Assembly (NCBI GenBank): GCA_019671005.1 | Contig: CM033745.1 | Span: forward strand, 30,965,526 to 31,029,525 | Direction: 5' to 3' | Length of the DNA: 64,000 nt | From: Hibiscus mutabilis | Lineage: Eukaryota > Streptophyta > Magnoliopsida > Malvales > Malvaceae | Shown here: piece after piece, positions 29,969 through 40,739 of the stretch | Layout: every line of letters begins with the position of its first letter | Position numbering within the stretch: the first letter of the stretch is position 1 | Program-made: the position numbers and the translations under genes | Notes under the pieces: model-generated | Seen by the model: the letters and a program-made list of their open reading frames with translations, nothing else | Told to the model about the DNA's origin: nothing | Database searches by the model: none

Positions 29969-30173
29969 CTACTTAAGAACTTCCAAGAAGCGCTTGAATT
30001 GCTGGTCCTGCTTATGCTTTTGAAGTCTTGCTGAAATGGTGGTGGCAGATACACATATGCTGGCGCTGCTGGCTTTGCTAAGGCAGTGTTGGCATCAGCC
30101 TATTTGATATGTTGTTTTGCCTCGGTCTGTTTGGCATTGATGCTGGCATCTGTTTTGGCATTGATGCTGGCAT
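29969..30173 (-). pseudogene. Athila-2 gag-pol spacer with DASINAK repeats
   Basis: Minus-strand reading gives DASINAKTDASINAK, from the repeated word TGGCATTGATGCTGGCAT, followed by the PPPF segment that precedes protease. At the same polyprotein position Athila-1 has its ASAT repeats. The right half of the spacer is at 48863-48920. OUTER inserted inside this repeat. Confidence 0.7.
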
Positions 30174-31500
30174 TGTAACACCCCTTTCCTGGTCTAGTAA
30201 AGAACTGGGTCGAAAAACGTTACCGAAAAACATATTCAGAAATTAAAAGCTTACTCGAATTCAAAAATGTATTCGAAAGTTCTAATATTCATTTTAAGGC
30301 TTAGTGAACCTAATTATCAATTACTGACTCAATATAGGGTTAATTTTAAACTTTTTCAAACTTAGGGGCCAAATTAAAAATTTCTTAAATTAGCGATCCG
30401 AATCCAAATTCTTTATGACAAACTTGTAATTAAACTTACCAATTATTAATCTGTGAAGTTTCGTTACTATCGGATATCGTTAACCAATCAATTAGTTCGT
30501 ATAGTTATTAGTGGCCAATTTGTAAACTATCCAAATTCTGTTTTTATGCTTTATAACAGATTTAACTAACACCGTATCGATACCCTAAGGGCCGTATCGA
30601 CATGCTAAGCCTAATTTCAGATTCCCAGATTTAAAGGATGTCAAACCCGTACCGATACAGCTAATCCCATATCGATACACATTGACCGCGTTGAACTTGT
30701 ACTGATACGCTCTAAGACTGTATCGATACCATTTTTCAACCCAAATTCTAGTGACCAATTTTTGTACTGATGCACCCTAGCCGTATCGATACACCTTGTT
30801 CATTAAGTCAAATTTATGCCTAACCGTACCGATACGCCATCACCCATATCGGTACGCCCTAACCTGTAATGACACAATTTTCCTGGTTTTTAATCGATTT
30901 ACCTAATCAAACGTTATTCAAATTTTACCAGAAATCCTAAAAATAGTATTTCTAATCTTGTGTCAAATTTCAAGGCATTTCGAATTTGTTTACCAAGGTT
31001 TTACCAATTAGTGCATTTAGGCTCATTTTAGCTAGTTTACCAAGTTGAAAACATACCATTATAACATACAACGCCTAGGTACTATTATGCTTGCACAACC
31101 ACATCAGAATAAGCTATTACAACACGTTTAAAACTTATGCTACCTTACTAGGATTTTGGAAACAAAAGTAGACATACATATAGCAGTGGAAGTGACTTGC
31201 AACTGCAAATTACACGATCGATGTCCGAAAAGCTTTAAGATCCTGAAGTACATGAGACACACATATGTTAGGCTTACATAGCCTAGTGAGGTAGTCATAA
31301 CAATATAAGCAATAACAATAAATGAATGGCATGCTATGAACATGAATGGCATATTGGCATACTTAATTATCCTAATCGCATTCTTTTAATCACAAGGTCT
31401 CATGTTTAGGCCGTTTATCATTATTGTACATAATCATAATGAAGCTTATAAACATTTAAATTCCCTTGGACAATGTAACAAGTGGATACGTGGATTCCCC
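30174..31500 (-). repeat. OUTER 3' LTR, left part
   Basis: Starts TGTAACACCCCTTTCCTGG and is cut at TGGATTCCCC by INNER. Contains five pairs of GTATCGATAC-type palindromes (30574-30855). No gene; the small minus frame at 31140-31352 recurs in the other LTR (46895-47140) and is a shadow. Confidence 0.92.
30574..30855. repeat. Five phased pairs of GTAYCGATAC palindromes
   Basis: Sites begin at 30574/30594, 30649/30669, 30699/30720, 30764/30783 and 30826/30846, giving within-pair spacings of 20, 20, 21, 19 and 20 bp. Perfect GTATCGATAC at 30574, 30720 and 30783; others differ by one to three bases. Pairs are separated by roughly 45-75 bp. The same arrangement is in the right LTR (for example 46427/46447). 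Confidence 0.85.
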
Positions 31501-34500
31501 TGTAATACCCCCAATGAGAAACTCAATGTATTACTTAACTAAAGAGTGAATACAAACTAGCTTGATATTCAAGCTCGTGTTCAAACCAAAAGAAGGACAA
31601 CATAACTCAATTAAGCATTCAAAAGCAAGAACCAACAAGTGTTTTAAGGTTTATTTGATTAGATCAGAGAATAGAATTGGTTTAAAACCTCATATAATCT
31701 ATAATTGTATAAATATCTAATCGAATTGATTACTATAATTTTTCATTTAACATGGCTCCATGGAAATCTAAGTTGATATTACGATTGATTAGTACACTTT
31801 AATTGATTCCTAATTTATTTCTAGGTCCTCTTAAAACATAATCACATGAACAAAGCTTCTTAAACAAACACATGAGTAAAGAACAATGCACACATTTATA
31901 TGAATATAAGAAAAAGCAAATATCGATCTTGTTAGACATGTTTATAACACTTTTCAATTAAGCTCATCTAGATCATGAGTCACAAAAAAACTATTTAATA
32001 AATCAAACATACAAACAATATTATAGCAACATTCAGCCAAGGTTCTAAGCTATACCAACCTATCGTGCTTAACTAATCTACTACTACCTTCATCCATATT
32101 CAAACAAGCAAACATATCAAACATACCACACACAAAACTTAAAGACTTTATACAAACATCCGAAAGTATTCCAAATAGCATGCTTAAACTTTACATTCTA
32201 ATGCCACCTTCTAGGAGTCTAAAATTTAAATACAAAACATACTTTCTATTATCTTCTTGTGTAGCTTCCCAAAGCTAACTTAGTTATCAACTTTTCCTAA
32301 AAAGGACAAGGTGAGCAATTAGAACATCAGCCTTGGTAAAATAATAAACAAAATGAGTGTAAACTATGTAAACAAACTATTATTTATGTAGTTGGGCTAT
32401 AAATATAAGATAATTCCATCAAGGCCGAAACAAATATTTGAAACAACCTATGTTTTCAAGGTTCACTCGATCATAAGAAAGTATTATCAAGCACTCCTCA
32501 ACCCATAAAGGATTTGAATTCATAGCAAGCTTCTTGGTGAAGAATGTATCAATATATCTATCATTCAATCATGTATAAAATATGCTAATCAAGTACACAT
32601 CAATTCATTTTATTCAAGCAACCATTAGTTGTTATTAGTATCCATGATTAGATACTAGCCTACGGACAATCTTCATTTCGAAGAAATTAACAAGCAATGA
32701 AAGATTTTACCATTGAATTTTTTTTAGATTCAAGTATATTCAAGGGAACTGTAGTAACAATAAGAGGCCGTAGTCCGTAACAAGCTGAGCTCAGGAACTT
32801 TGGCATGCCAAACAAGCTAGGACCAATACTAATCAAGACTTAAGTTTTAGCTTTTATTTCATTAATTGCATACTTTAATTTTCATAAGAAAACAATTGTA
32901 GATGTAAATGATATCTATGTCAATATCTAATCCATATTACTTATGGGCTTAAGATTCAATAGTAATTTACTAACTCACCTTAGCATACTTACCTTTCCAT
33001 GAGTTCAATCAAGCACAATTGCACAGATAGACACCTTTGTCTTAGGTAACAGTTTCAAAATTCTTAAACTTAATTGACAATTCTATGTTAACAAATACGA
33101 TTTACACTCACAGATTTGTCTAGCTAATCTTGATCGTGAATCACCTCACCCTTTTGTCTTTCTTCCCCTTGAACAACTCCCTTCTTGTCTATTAGGAATA
33201 GAAATTCACAATTGTATTAGAATCATTTCAAGTCAATCAATTCTTTTAACTATCCACCACAAACACATTCGATCAAGTCTTTATGCCTAATAACTCCAAT
33301 GTTTTTATTTAATTTACTACTATAGTTCAACTCTAACATTTCATCCATTTAAACCTTGGTTACGGTAACATTATACCATCAGCCCTCTCTTCTACCCAAA
33401 TTCAATTCGACACTGCCCTAGTTAATACCAAATAAGATGTTTCTAACATCAATTAACCTCCATTAATGCCTATTAATCAAATTAATTAAGCATTAAGAAA
33501 TCAACTAATCCTTACAATCTTAAATTCAATTTTAGTTTTTCCATCAGTTTCATCCTTTAAGACTGTCCAAAACAGGGTAGTTTGTACTCTGCCTAGTCCT
33601 CTTAAATAAATCAATTGAGGTTACTCAATTCCATTATCATTTCCAAAAAAAATCACTTACAAACTGCCCGTATCCAACCAAATATATAGTACTAAAATAA
33701 TGTTAAAACAGTCCCTATAAACACTAAAATTTGAAACAGTTTCATACCTACCAACCCCGAGCAAAAGAGTTTCAAGCCATGTTGAATAATCTTTAATCTG
33801 ATTTCAGCTATGTTCATTACTAAAATTTCCAGGTTTTTAAGTTTTGCATACATCAATAATGTATCAATTCTATCTTATTCTACTCTCACAATAGATTCTA
33901 ATTCTATTAGCACTACTCTCATTCAACATTTCAATAGCCCCACAATTTGAATCCTAACATATTACATTCTATATACGTAAAACATTCAAGATCAAAGCCA
34001 TTGTCAACCAAATAAGCCAACACAACTAAATTCTATTCACAATCATCGATTTTAACTACTATACTGAAACCAAATTTGCAACCAAGTAAATAACAAGAAA
34101 CTTACATCTTACTACATGCAATGATTAATTTAGCTCAAAATCCTTGATTATTAAGCACCAAAACTCTTGAGCAATTTCCCCCTCTTTTCTACTCAAGCTC
34201 TCGGTTTGAAGGTTAACAATGAAGAAGAAGAAGTGGTTTTGTTTGTTAACTAAATGGTTAGAGTTAATCCATATGTTAAGTGGTAACTGAGTTAAACCTC
34301 ATAATTCCCATTATATAAATTACTTTAACATGCAAGACTTGTAGTTTAGTTTATATATTTTTTGATCACCTCACATAAGATCCTCAATTTCATCATCCAT
34401 TAAAATCGGCCCACAAGAGAAACATAAATTTTTAGTCACTTATCCTATTTTCATACAATTCACATTAATATTAACAACTAGGAATCAATTGAGGGTGTTA

Positions 34501-34502
34501 CA
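31501..34502 (-). repeat. INNER 3' LTR (full length)
   Basis: 3002 bp from TGTAATACCCCCAATGAG to CAATTGAGGGTGTTACA. AT-rich, no gene. It lacks the GTATCGATAC palindrome found in the other chromovirus LTRs here. Compared with it, the other LTR lacks about 1515 bp (equivalent of roughly 32220-33734). Confidence 0.93.
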
Positions 34503-34520
34503 AATCCCTCATCCTTAAGG
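34503..34520 (-). promoter_or_regulatory. Polypurine tract of INNER
   Basis: On the minus strand CCTTAAGGATGAGGGATT runs straight into the LTR start TGTAACACCC. Position follows from the LTR edge. Confidence 0.7.
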
Positions 34521-34903
34521 AAATTCATCCTCGAATTTACCTGAAGAAAACAATTGTGGGTATTGATCTCTCATGACTGATTCGGGCTCCCACTTATAAG
34601 CCTTCTATCTTCTTGATCAAGGATTTGAATAGGTTCTTCATCATAAGTCAAGTTTGGGTTCAATTCTACTTCATCTGGCTCAAAAATATGAGATGGATCA
34701 GACCGGTATCTATGCAGCATTGACACATGAAATACATTGTGTATTTTGTTAAATTCTTCTAGTAGAGCTAATCGATAAGCAACAGGGCCTATCTTTTCTA
34801 TTACTTCGAATGGCCCGATAAAACAGGGGCTGAGTTTTCCTTTCTTCCCAAATCTGAACACATTTTTCCATGGTGATACCTTAAGGAACACTCTATCTCC
34901 CAC
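34521..34903 (-). pseudogene. INNER integrase C-terminus with a truncated chromodomain
   Basis: The GPY/F module is clear (GKKGKLSPCFIGPFEVIEKIG), then YRLALLEEFNKIHNVFHVSMLH. It continues to QILDQEDRR; the next residues of a chromodomain (KVLWRNH...EEATWE type) are missing and in another frame the end is readable as WEPESVMRDQYPQLFSSG, reaching a TAA near 34520. So a small deletion has removed the middle of the chromodomain, the part that would bind modified histone tails, and put the rest out of frame. Confidence 0.85.
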
Positions 34904-35758
34904 TTGGTAAAGAATATCTCGTCTCTTATGATCAGCATAAGCTTTTTGTCGATTGAAGGCTTTTTTTAGTCTACTGTATATAACTTGTATTTGTTCTTCC
35001 GTTTCTCGAAGAAGTTATGGTCCTAAAGCTTTGTTCTCTCCCAACTCTGACCAACACAGAGGGGTTCTACATTTTCTCCCATAAAGAGCTTCAAAGGGTG
35101 CCATTCAAATGGAGGATTGGTGGCTATTGATGTAGGATAAATGGGCTAAGGATAGAATTTTCTCCCAACTCTTCCCAAAATCAAGTATACAAGCTCTAAG
35201 CATGTCTTCCAGAACTTGTATAATTCTTTCAGATTGACCATCTGATTGAGGGTGGAAAGCCATACTGAGATTGGTCTTAGTCATGAGAGTTTTCTATAAG
35301 GACTTCCAAAATCTAGATGTAAATTTGGAATCTCGATCGGAGATTATAGAAACAGGAATGCCATGAAGTCTTATTATTTCTCGAATGTACAACTCGGCTA
35401 GTTGTTCCAGACTCATGTTCATTCGAACAAGGAGAAAATGAGCTGACTTTGAAAATCTATCTACAATTACCCAAATGGCATCATTCTTCTTTAGTGACAA
35501 GGGCAAACCACTAACAAAATCCATTGTTATTTGCTCCCATTTCCACTGTGGTATTTCAATAGGTTGTAACAAACCCTAAGGGACTTGATGTTCTACTTTT
35601 ACTTTCTGACATACCAAGCATTTGGACACAAAGTCTGTAATAGCAGATTTCATTCCAGGCCACCAGTATAAGTCTTTTAAATCTTTGTACATCTTCACAG
35701 ATCCCGGATGGATTGAGAAAGGACTATTGTGAGCCTCTTGTAAGTTTACTTTTCTCAA
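34904..35758 (-). pseudogene. INNER integrase zinc domain and core
   Basis: From right: the zinc site HNSPFSIHPGSVKMYKDL...CLVCQK (35576-35758), a stop at 35573-35575, then MDFVSGLPLSLKKNDAIW with VIVDRFSKSAHF (first Asp) and VSIISDRDSKFTSRF (second Asp). A stop at 35294-35296 follows; the third motif is readable beyond it as QSDGQSERIIQ with its Glu intact. Catalytic residues all survive but two or more breaks prevent one product. Confidence 0.88.
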
Positions 35759-36276
35759 AATGGAACTATTAGGAACACATACCCTCTTTCGAAAATAGAG
35801 TAATCCATCATCCTTTAAGACAAAATATGATTAAGCATTATCTTTAAGTTTGAGCATGATCTCTTGCAATTCAAGATTTGATTGATGAAGCAATTGAATT
35901 CTTGATACAAGATCAGAATAAATTCGAAAGGTGGCTAAGACTCCTTGCTTCTTGGACACTCGAAAATGAGCATTGATAGAGCTTGAAGCTACATAATTTT
36001 GTAAAACAAATTTTTAAGCATTGATCATTAAGGCTTTTGAATAGATAGGAAGAAGGAAATTGATTTGTCTGAAATATTACCTCTAAAATGTTGTAGACTG
36101 AGTGCATCAGCCATAACATTGGCTTTGCCCGGGTGGTAGTCTATGGTTAAATCGTAATCTTTGTTTAACTCTATGCACCTTCTACGTCGAAGGTTGATCT
36201 CCTTTTAAGTTAGGAGATACTTCAAGCTTTTATGGTTAGTATAAAGATTACATTTTTCTCCATATAAATAGTGTCT
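35759..36276 (-). pseudogene. INNER RNase H C-terminus and linker
   Basis: Degenerate. The segment between RNase H and integrase can be recognised in pieces on the minus strand (LTKKEINLRRRRCIELN-type wording near 36180-36230, then NVMADALSLQHF near 36090-36120). Stops and frameshifts throughout. Confidence 0.6.
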
Positions 36277-37400
36277 TCATATCTTAAAGGTAAAAATTAC
36301 TACAGCTAACCCAAGATCGTGGGTTGGGTAATTCAGCTCATGAGATTTCAATTGTCGAGAAGCATATACTACAACCTTGTTGTCTTGCATAAGAACGCAA
36401 CCCAAACCTAAGTGAGAGGCATCACTGAATACCGTAAATTCCTTTCCCGATTCTGGTTGAGCCAAAACCAGAGCTCGAGTAAGTACCTCCTTTAGATGAT
36501 CAAAACTCATTTGTTGTTGTTCTAACAAAAAAAATGGTGTTTCTTTACGAAAAAGTTTAGTTAAAGGGGCGACAAGGATTGAAAATCCTTTCACGAATCT
36601 TCGGTAATAACCGGCTAAGACGAGGAAGCTCCGAACTTCACCAACATTCCCCGGAGATTTCCAATCTAAAATAGATTGGATCTTTTTTGGGTCAACCTTA
36701 ATTCTCGCAGCAGAAATTACATGCCCGAGAAAGGACACTTCAAACAACCAAAATTCACATTTAGAGAACTTAGTAAAGATTTCTTGTCTTGGAGAGTCTG
36801 AAGTACTATCTGAAGGTGCTTCGAATGCTCAAACTTGTCATTCGAGTAAACAAGAAGATCATCTATAAAAACCACCACAAACTTGTCCAAATAAAGTTTG
36901 ATGACTCGATTCATGAGGTCCATAAATGTAGTAGGGGCATTCGTTAAACCAAATGGCATTACACGGAACTCGTACTGACCATACCGAGTCCGAAAAGCAG
37001 CCTTAGCTATATCAGATTCTTTAACCTTCATTTGATAATAACCAGATCTAAGATTGATCTTGGAAAATACCGAAGCACCCTTCAACTGGCCAAGCAAGTC
37101 TTAGATTCTAAGAAGAGGATACTTATTCTTAATTGTAATCTAGTTAAGTTGCCGGTAATCTATGCACAATCTCATTGATCCATCTTTATTCTTGACAAAA
37201 AGTACAGAGGATCCCCATGGAAATGAGCTGGGTCGAATGAATCCCTTGTCTTGCAGTTCTTGCAGCTGCTTCTAAAGCTCTTTTAATTCAACTAGAGTCA
37301 TTCTATAGGGAGCGATGGATATAGGATTGATTCTAAGTTGAGTCTCGATTCTGAATTCCACTTCTCGAGTCGGAGGTAGTCTCGAAAGTTCCTCAAGAAA
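36277..37400 (-). pseudogene. pol: INNER reverse transcriptase and RNase H
   Basis: Two long frames. 36717-37097: FSKINLRSGYYQMKVKESD (first catalytic Asp region changed to N: KINLRSG instead of KIDLRSG), RVMPFGLTNAPTTFMDLMNR and VVVFIDDLLVYSND (catalytic DD intact). 36277-36747: SFLGHVISAARIKVDPKKI, GYYRRFVKGFS and the RNase H start TVFSDASHLGLGCVLMQ. The two overlap through a frameshift at about 36720-36750. Upstream, to about 37400, the RT fingers are readable with stops. Confidence 0.88.
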
Positions 37401-37499
37401 AACATCAAGAAATTCAGATACAGTTCGAATTGAATCAATATCAGACTCAACTTTAGAAACTCCAAGGATATTAGCAATTAGGGGGTTCGGCTTTTTGGT

Positions 37500-37997
37500 T
37501 TATGAGTCAAGAAGGGGTATCGATTCTTTTCCTAGACCCCGTAAATAAAGTTTTGTCTTTTGGCAATCTATCCAGGCTCGGTGTTTCCCTAACCAGTCTA
37601 ACCCCAAAATCAAGTCAAATTCACAATAGGGTAGCACATAGAGATCGATTGGGAATAGAATATTTTGAACGTATAAGACACAATTCTTATAAATAAGATT
37701 TAGAGTCATATTACCCCCTATTGGGTTCAAAATAACAAGCCCTTGTCCAGCTAGTTCGAAATTCATTTTAAGTCTTTCAAGCAAGGGAAAACAAATAAAA
37801 CAATGGGTGGTTCTCGAATCAACTAAAGCATATACAAAATTATTACTGAGTTTGATTGTACTTGCAATAACATTAGGTGCATTTTCATCATCTCGGCCTC
37901 TAATATGATATACCCGAGCAGGGGCTCGAGATTCTTGATGGGTAGATGCAGGAGCTTGACCCCGAGTCTTTCCTGAATTTCCCGATTGTGCTTGCAT
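37500..37997 (-). pseudogene. INNER aspartic protease
   Basis: A 165-codon frame reading RAPARVYHIRGRDDENAPNV, then VYALVDSRTTHCFICFPLLE and DLILGLDWLGKHRAWIDCQ. The active-site triplet DSG is DSR: glycine lost, aspartate kept. This is close to the fragment at 950-1660, where the same triplet is NSG, so two related copies were disabled at neighbouring bases. Confidence 0.88.
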
Positions 37998-38160
37998 TGT
38001 TCCTTTGCCTTTAGGTGATTGAACAGGTATAGGATTAGAAGTTACTCAAACCGAAGTCTTGTTCCCAGATTGAGGACAATCTCTAACAAAATGGTCCAGA
38101 CCTCTACATTGATAGCATGCATTTGATTTCTTCCTACAAGGGCCCAAATGAAAATTCTAA
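37998..38160 (-). pseudogene. INNER gag zinc knuckles
   Basis: Minus-strand reading gives LCQHC, a stop, NFHLGPC (a short CCHC-like finger), then CYQCRGLDHFVRDC, a complete C-x2-C-x4-H-x4-C knuckle at about 38076-38117. Two knuckles in this order are usual for Tekay gag, which binds element RNA through them. A stop sits in the first. Confidence 0.8.
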
Positions 38161-39117
38161 CAATGTTGGCAAAGACGAGATTGGGATTCTCTGACCGAAT
38201 TCCCCGAGCTATCAACGAATATAGCCAATGTAGAAGTTTTGATTACAGTTTGCGGTTTGGGAAAGAAATTTCCTTTTTGAGTAGGAAATTGATTATGAGA
38301 GTCCCTTCCCTAATTTTTAGACTTCTTGGATGACCAAAAAGATTACTTTCATTTCTCTGTCTCTTTTCTTTTCTGGAATAGTTATCCCTCTTTTTATCTG
38401 CTGCTCGCAATTTAGCTTCCGTAGCAATTGCTTGGTTTACCAGATCTTGAAAGTCGGTAATTCCGAGGGCCGTAAACATGGGGCTCAATTCATCATTCAA
38501 CCATTCGATAAACATTATGCATTTATTCTCTTCTTTCTTGATATACTTCGGCCTATATATGTAGTATTTACAGAAATCCCTGACATATTGCTCAATTGGT
38601 CTTCCTCCTTGCTTTAGGTATTAGAAGTGTCTTCTCCGTTCAGCTAAATATTTTTCACTCACATACTTTTTCCAAAATTATTTTAAAAAGAAATCCCATG
38701 TAACTGAATTCTTCGGAGTCGTGAGAGTTGTAGCTTGTGTTTATCTAAACATAGAAGTTGTTTGGTTAGAATTCTATTGGTAGTTTCCAACCAATATACA
38801 TCCGCTTCCGGGTTCTCCTTATCTGACCCTATAAAAGTATAGGCTCAATGTTGAGCCAATTTATCATTCGGGGCCCTAGTTCGGGTCACTGCAAGTGCAT
38901 GAGGATCACTTTGCTTCAGATTAGTGACAAATTGATTAAGCACCTCAGTAATGCTAAGGAGACATTCTTTTTGGATCTGGTTCATTGGAGGAACCTCAGG
39001 TTGTGGTTTTGTAGCCTTCTGAGGATTTACTTGTTCTTGAATTAATCTAACACTTCCTCCTTCATTGGAGGAGCCAGCCGGGCTATTTCTAGCCCGGGCC
39101 AGATGTGTCTCTAACAT
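38161..39117 (-). pseudogene. gag: INNER gag
   Basis: ATG at 39115-39117 opens MLETHLARARNSPAGSSNEG (38845-39117). The capsid core further left is read in pieces, with ECFIEWLNDELSPMFTALGI at 38243-38515 and FQDLVNQAIATEAKLRAADK. Stops and frameshifts lie between 38520 and 38845. Upstream lie a primer site (39227-39244) and the LTR. Confidence 0.85.
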
Positions 39118-39226
39118 CTAAAATAAACATTCAAGGGAAGCTTAATTAAACAAGGTCACAAGCATGCCTTAGATTCGACTCCTAGGTGACACAACCTAAA
39201 CTAGCTTAGTCCAAGGATCGACTAAA

Positions 39227-39244
39227 CCTTAGCTCTAATTACCA
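39227..39244 (-). promoter_or_regulatory. Primer binding site of INNER, tRNA-iMet type
   Basis: On the minus strand TGGTAATTAGAGCTAAGG, three bases inside the LTR. It differs slightly from TGGTATCAGAGC, the usual complement of initiator tRNA-Met for chromoviruses. Confidence 0.8.
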
Positions 39245-39247
39245 AAT

Positions 39248-40734
39248 TGTAATACCCCCAACGAGAAACCCAAGGTATTACTTAACTAAAGAGTGAATAC
39301 AAACTAGCTTGATATTCAAGCTAGTGTTCGAACCAAAAGAAGGACAACATAACTCAATTAAGCATTCAAAAGCAAGAACCAACAAGTGTTTTAAGGTTTA
39401 TTCGATTAGATCAAAGGATAGAATTTGTTTAAAACCTCATATAATCTATAATTGTATAAACATCTAATCGAATTGATTACTAAAATTTTTCATTTAACAT
39501 GGCTCCAAGGAAAGCTAAGTTGATATTACGATTGATTAGTACACTTTAATCAATTGCTAATCTATTTCTAGGTCCTCTTAAAACATATCACATGAACAAA
39601 GCTTCTTAAACAAACACATGAGTAAAGAACAATGCACACATTTATATGTATATAAGCATAAGAAAATATCAATATTGTTATACATTTATATCACACTTTT
39701 CAATTAAGCTCATCTAGATCATGAGTCATAAAAAACTATTTAATAAATCAAACATACCAGCAAGATTATAGCAACATTCAGCCAAGGTTCTAAGCTATAC
39801 AAACCTATCGTGCTTAGCTAAACTACTACTACCTTCATCCATATTCAATCAAGCAAACATATCAAACATAACACACAGAAAACTTAAAGATTTTATACAA
39901 ACATCCGAAAGTATTCAAAATATCATGCTTAAACTTTACATTCTAGTGCCACCTTCTAGGAGTCGAAACAGTTTCATACCTACCAAACCGAGCAAAATAG
40001 TTTCCAGCCATGTTGAATAATCTTTAATCTGTTTTCAACTATGTTCATTACTAAAATTTCCACGTTTTTAAGCTTTGCATACATCAACAATGTATCAATT
40101 ATGTCCTATTCTACTCTCACAATAAATTCTAATTGTATTATCACAACTCCCATTCAACATTTCAATAGCCCCACAATTTGAATCTTAACATATTACATTC
40201 TATATAAATAAAGCATTCAAGACAAAGCCATTGTCAACCAAATAAGCCAACACAACTAAATTCTATCCACAATCATCGATTCTAACTACTATACCAAAAC
40301 CAAATTTGCAACCAAGTAAATAACAAGAAACTTACATCTTACTACATGTAAGGATTAATTTAGCTCAAATCCTTGATTATCAAGCACCAAAACTCTTGAG
40401 CAATTTCCCCTTTTTTTCTATTCAAGCTCTTGGTTTGAAGGTTAACAATAAATAAGAAGAAGAAGTGGTTTCTTTTGTTTATTAAATGGTTAGATTTAAT
40501 GCACATGTCAAGTGGTAAATGAGCTAAACCTCATAATTTCCATTATAAAAATCACTTTAACATGCAAGAATTGTAGTTTAGTTTATATCTTTTTTGATCA
40601 CCTCACATAAGATCCTCAATTTTATCGTCCTTTAAAATCGGCCCACTAGAGAAACATAAATTTTTAGTCACTTATCATATTTTCAGACAATTCATATTAA
40701 TATTAACAACTAGAAATCAATTGAGGGTGTTACA
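39248..40734 (-). repeat. INNER 5' LTR with a 1.5-kb internal deletion
   Basis: 1487 bp; starts TGTAATACCCCCAACGAG, ends GAGGGTGTTACA. At about 39966 CTAGGAGTC joins directly to GAAACAGTTTCATACC, which in the other LTR are 1.5 kb apart. Arithmetic closes exactly: 3002 minus 1515 is 1487. As this is the 5' LTR, promoter sequence could be lost. Confidence 0.93.
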
Positions 40735-40739
40735 TCCCC

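Larger units (their letters stand above)
31501..40734 (-). mobile_element. Tekay-like chromovirus (INNER) inside the OUTER LTR
   Basis: 9234 bp on the minus strand: LTRs 31501-34502 and 39248-40734, target duplication TCCCC (31496-31500 / 40735-40739). Internal 34503-39247 has, from right to left, primer site, gag, two zinc knuckles, protease, RT, RNase H, integrase, and a truncated chromodomain. Removing the insert restores GGATTCCCCTTTACACCA, which matches the uninterrupted LTR at 47269-47284. Frames are broken in several places. Confidence 0.95.

Noticed and set aside
31140..31352. Minus-strand frame of 70 codons, similar to 46895-47140
   Set aside because: Both are the same place of the two OUTER LTRs; similarity comes from LTR identity, not from protein conservation.
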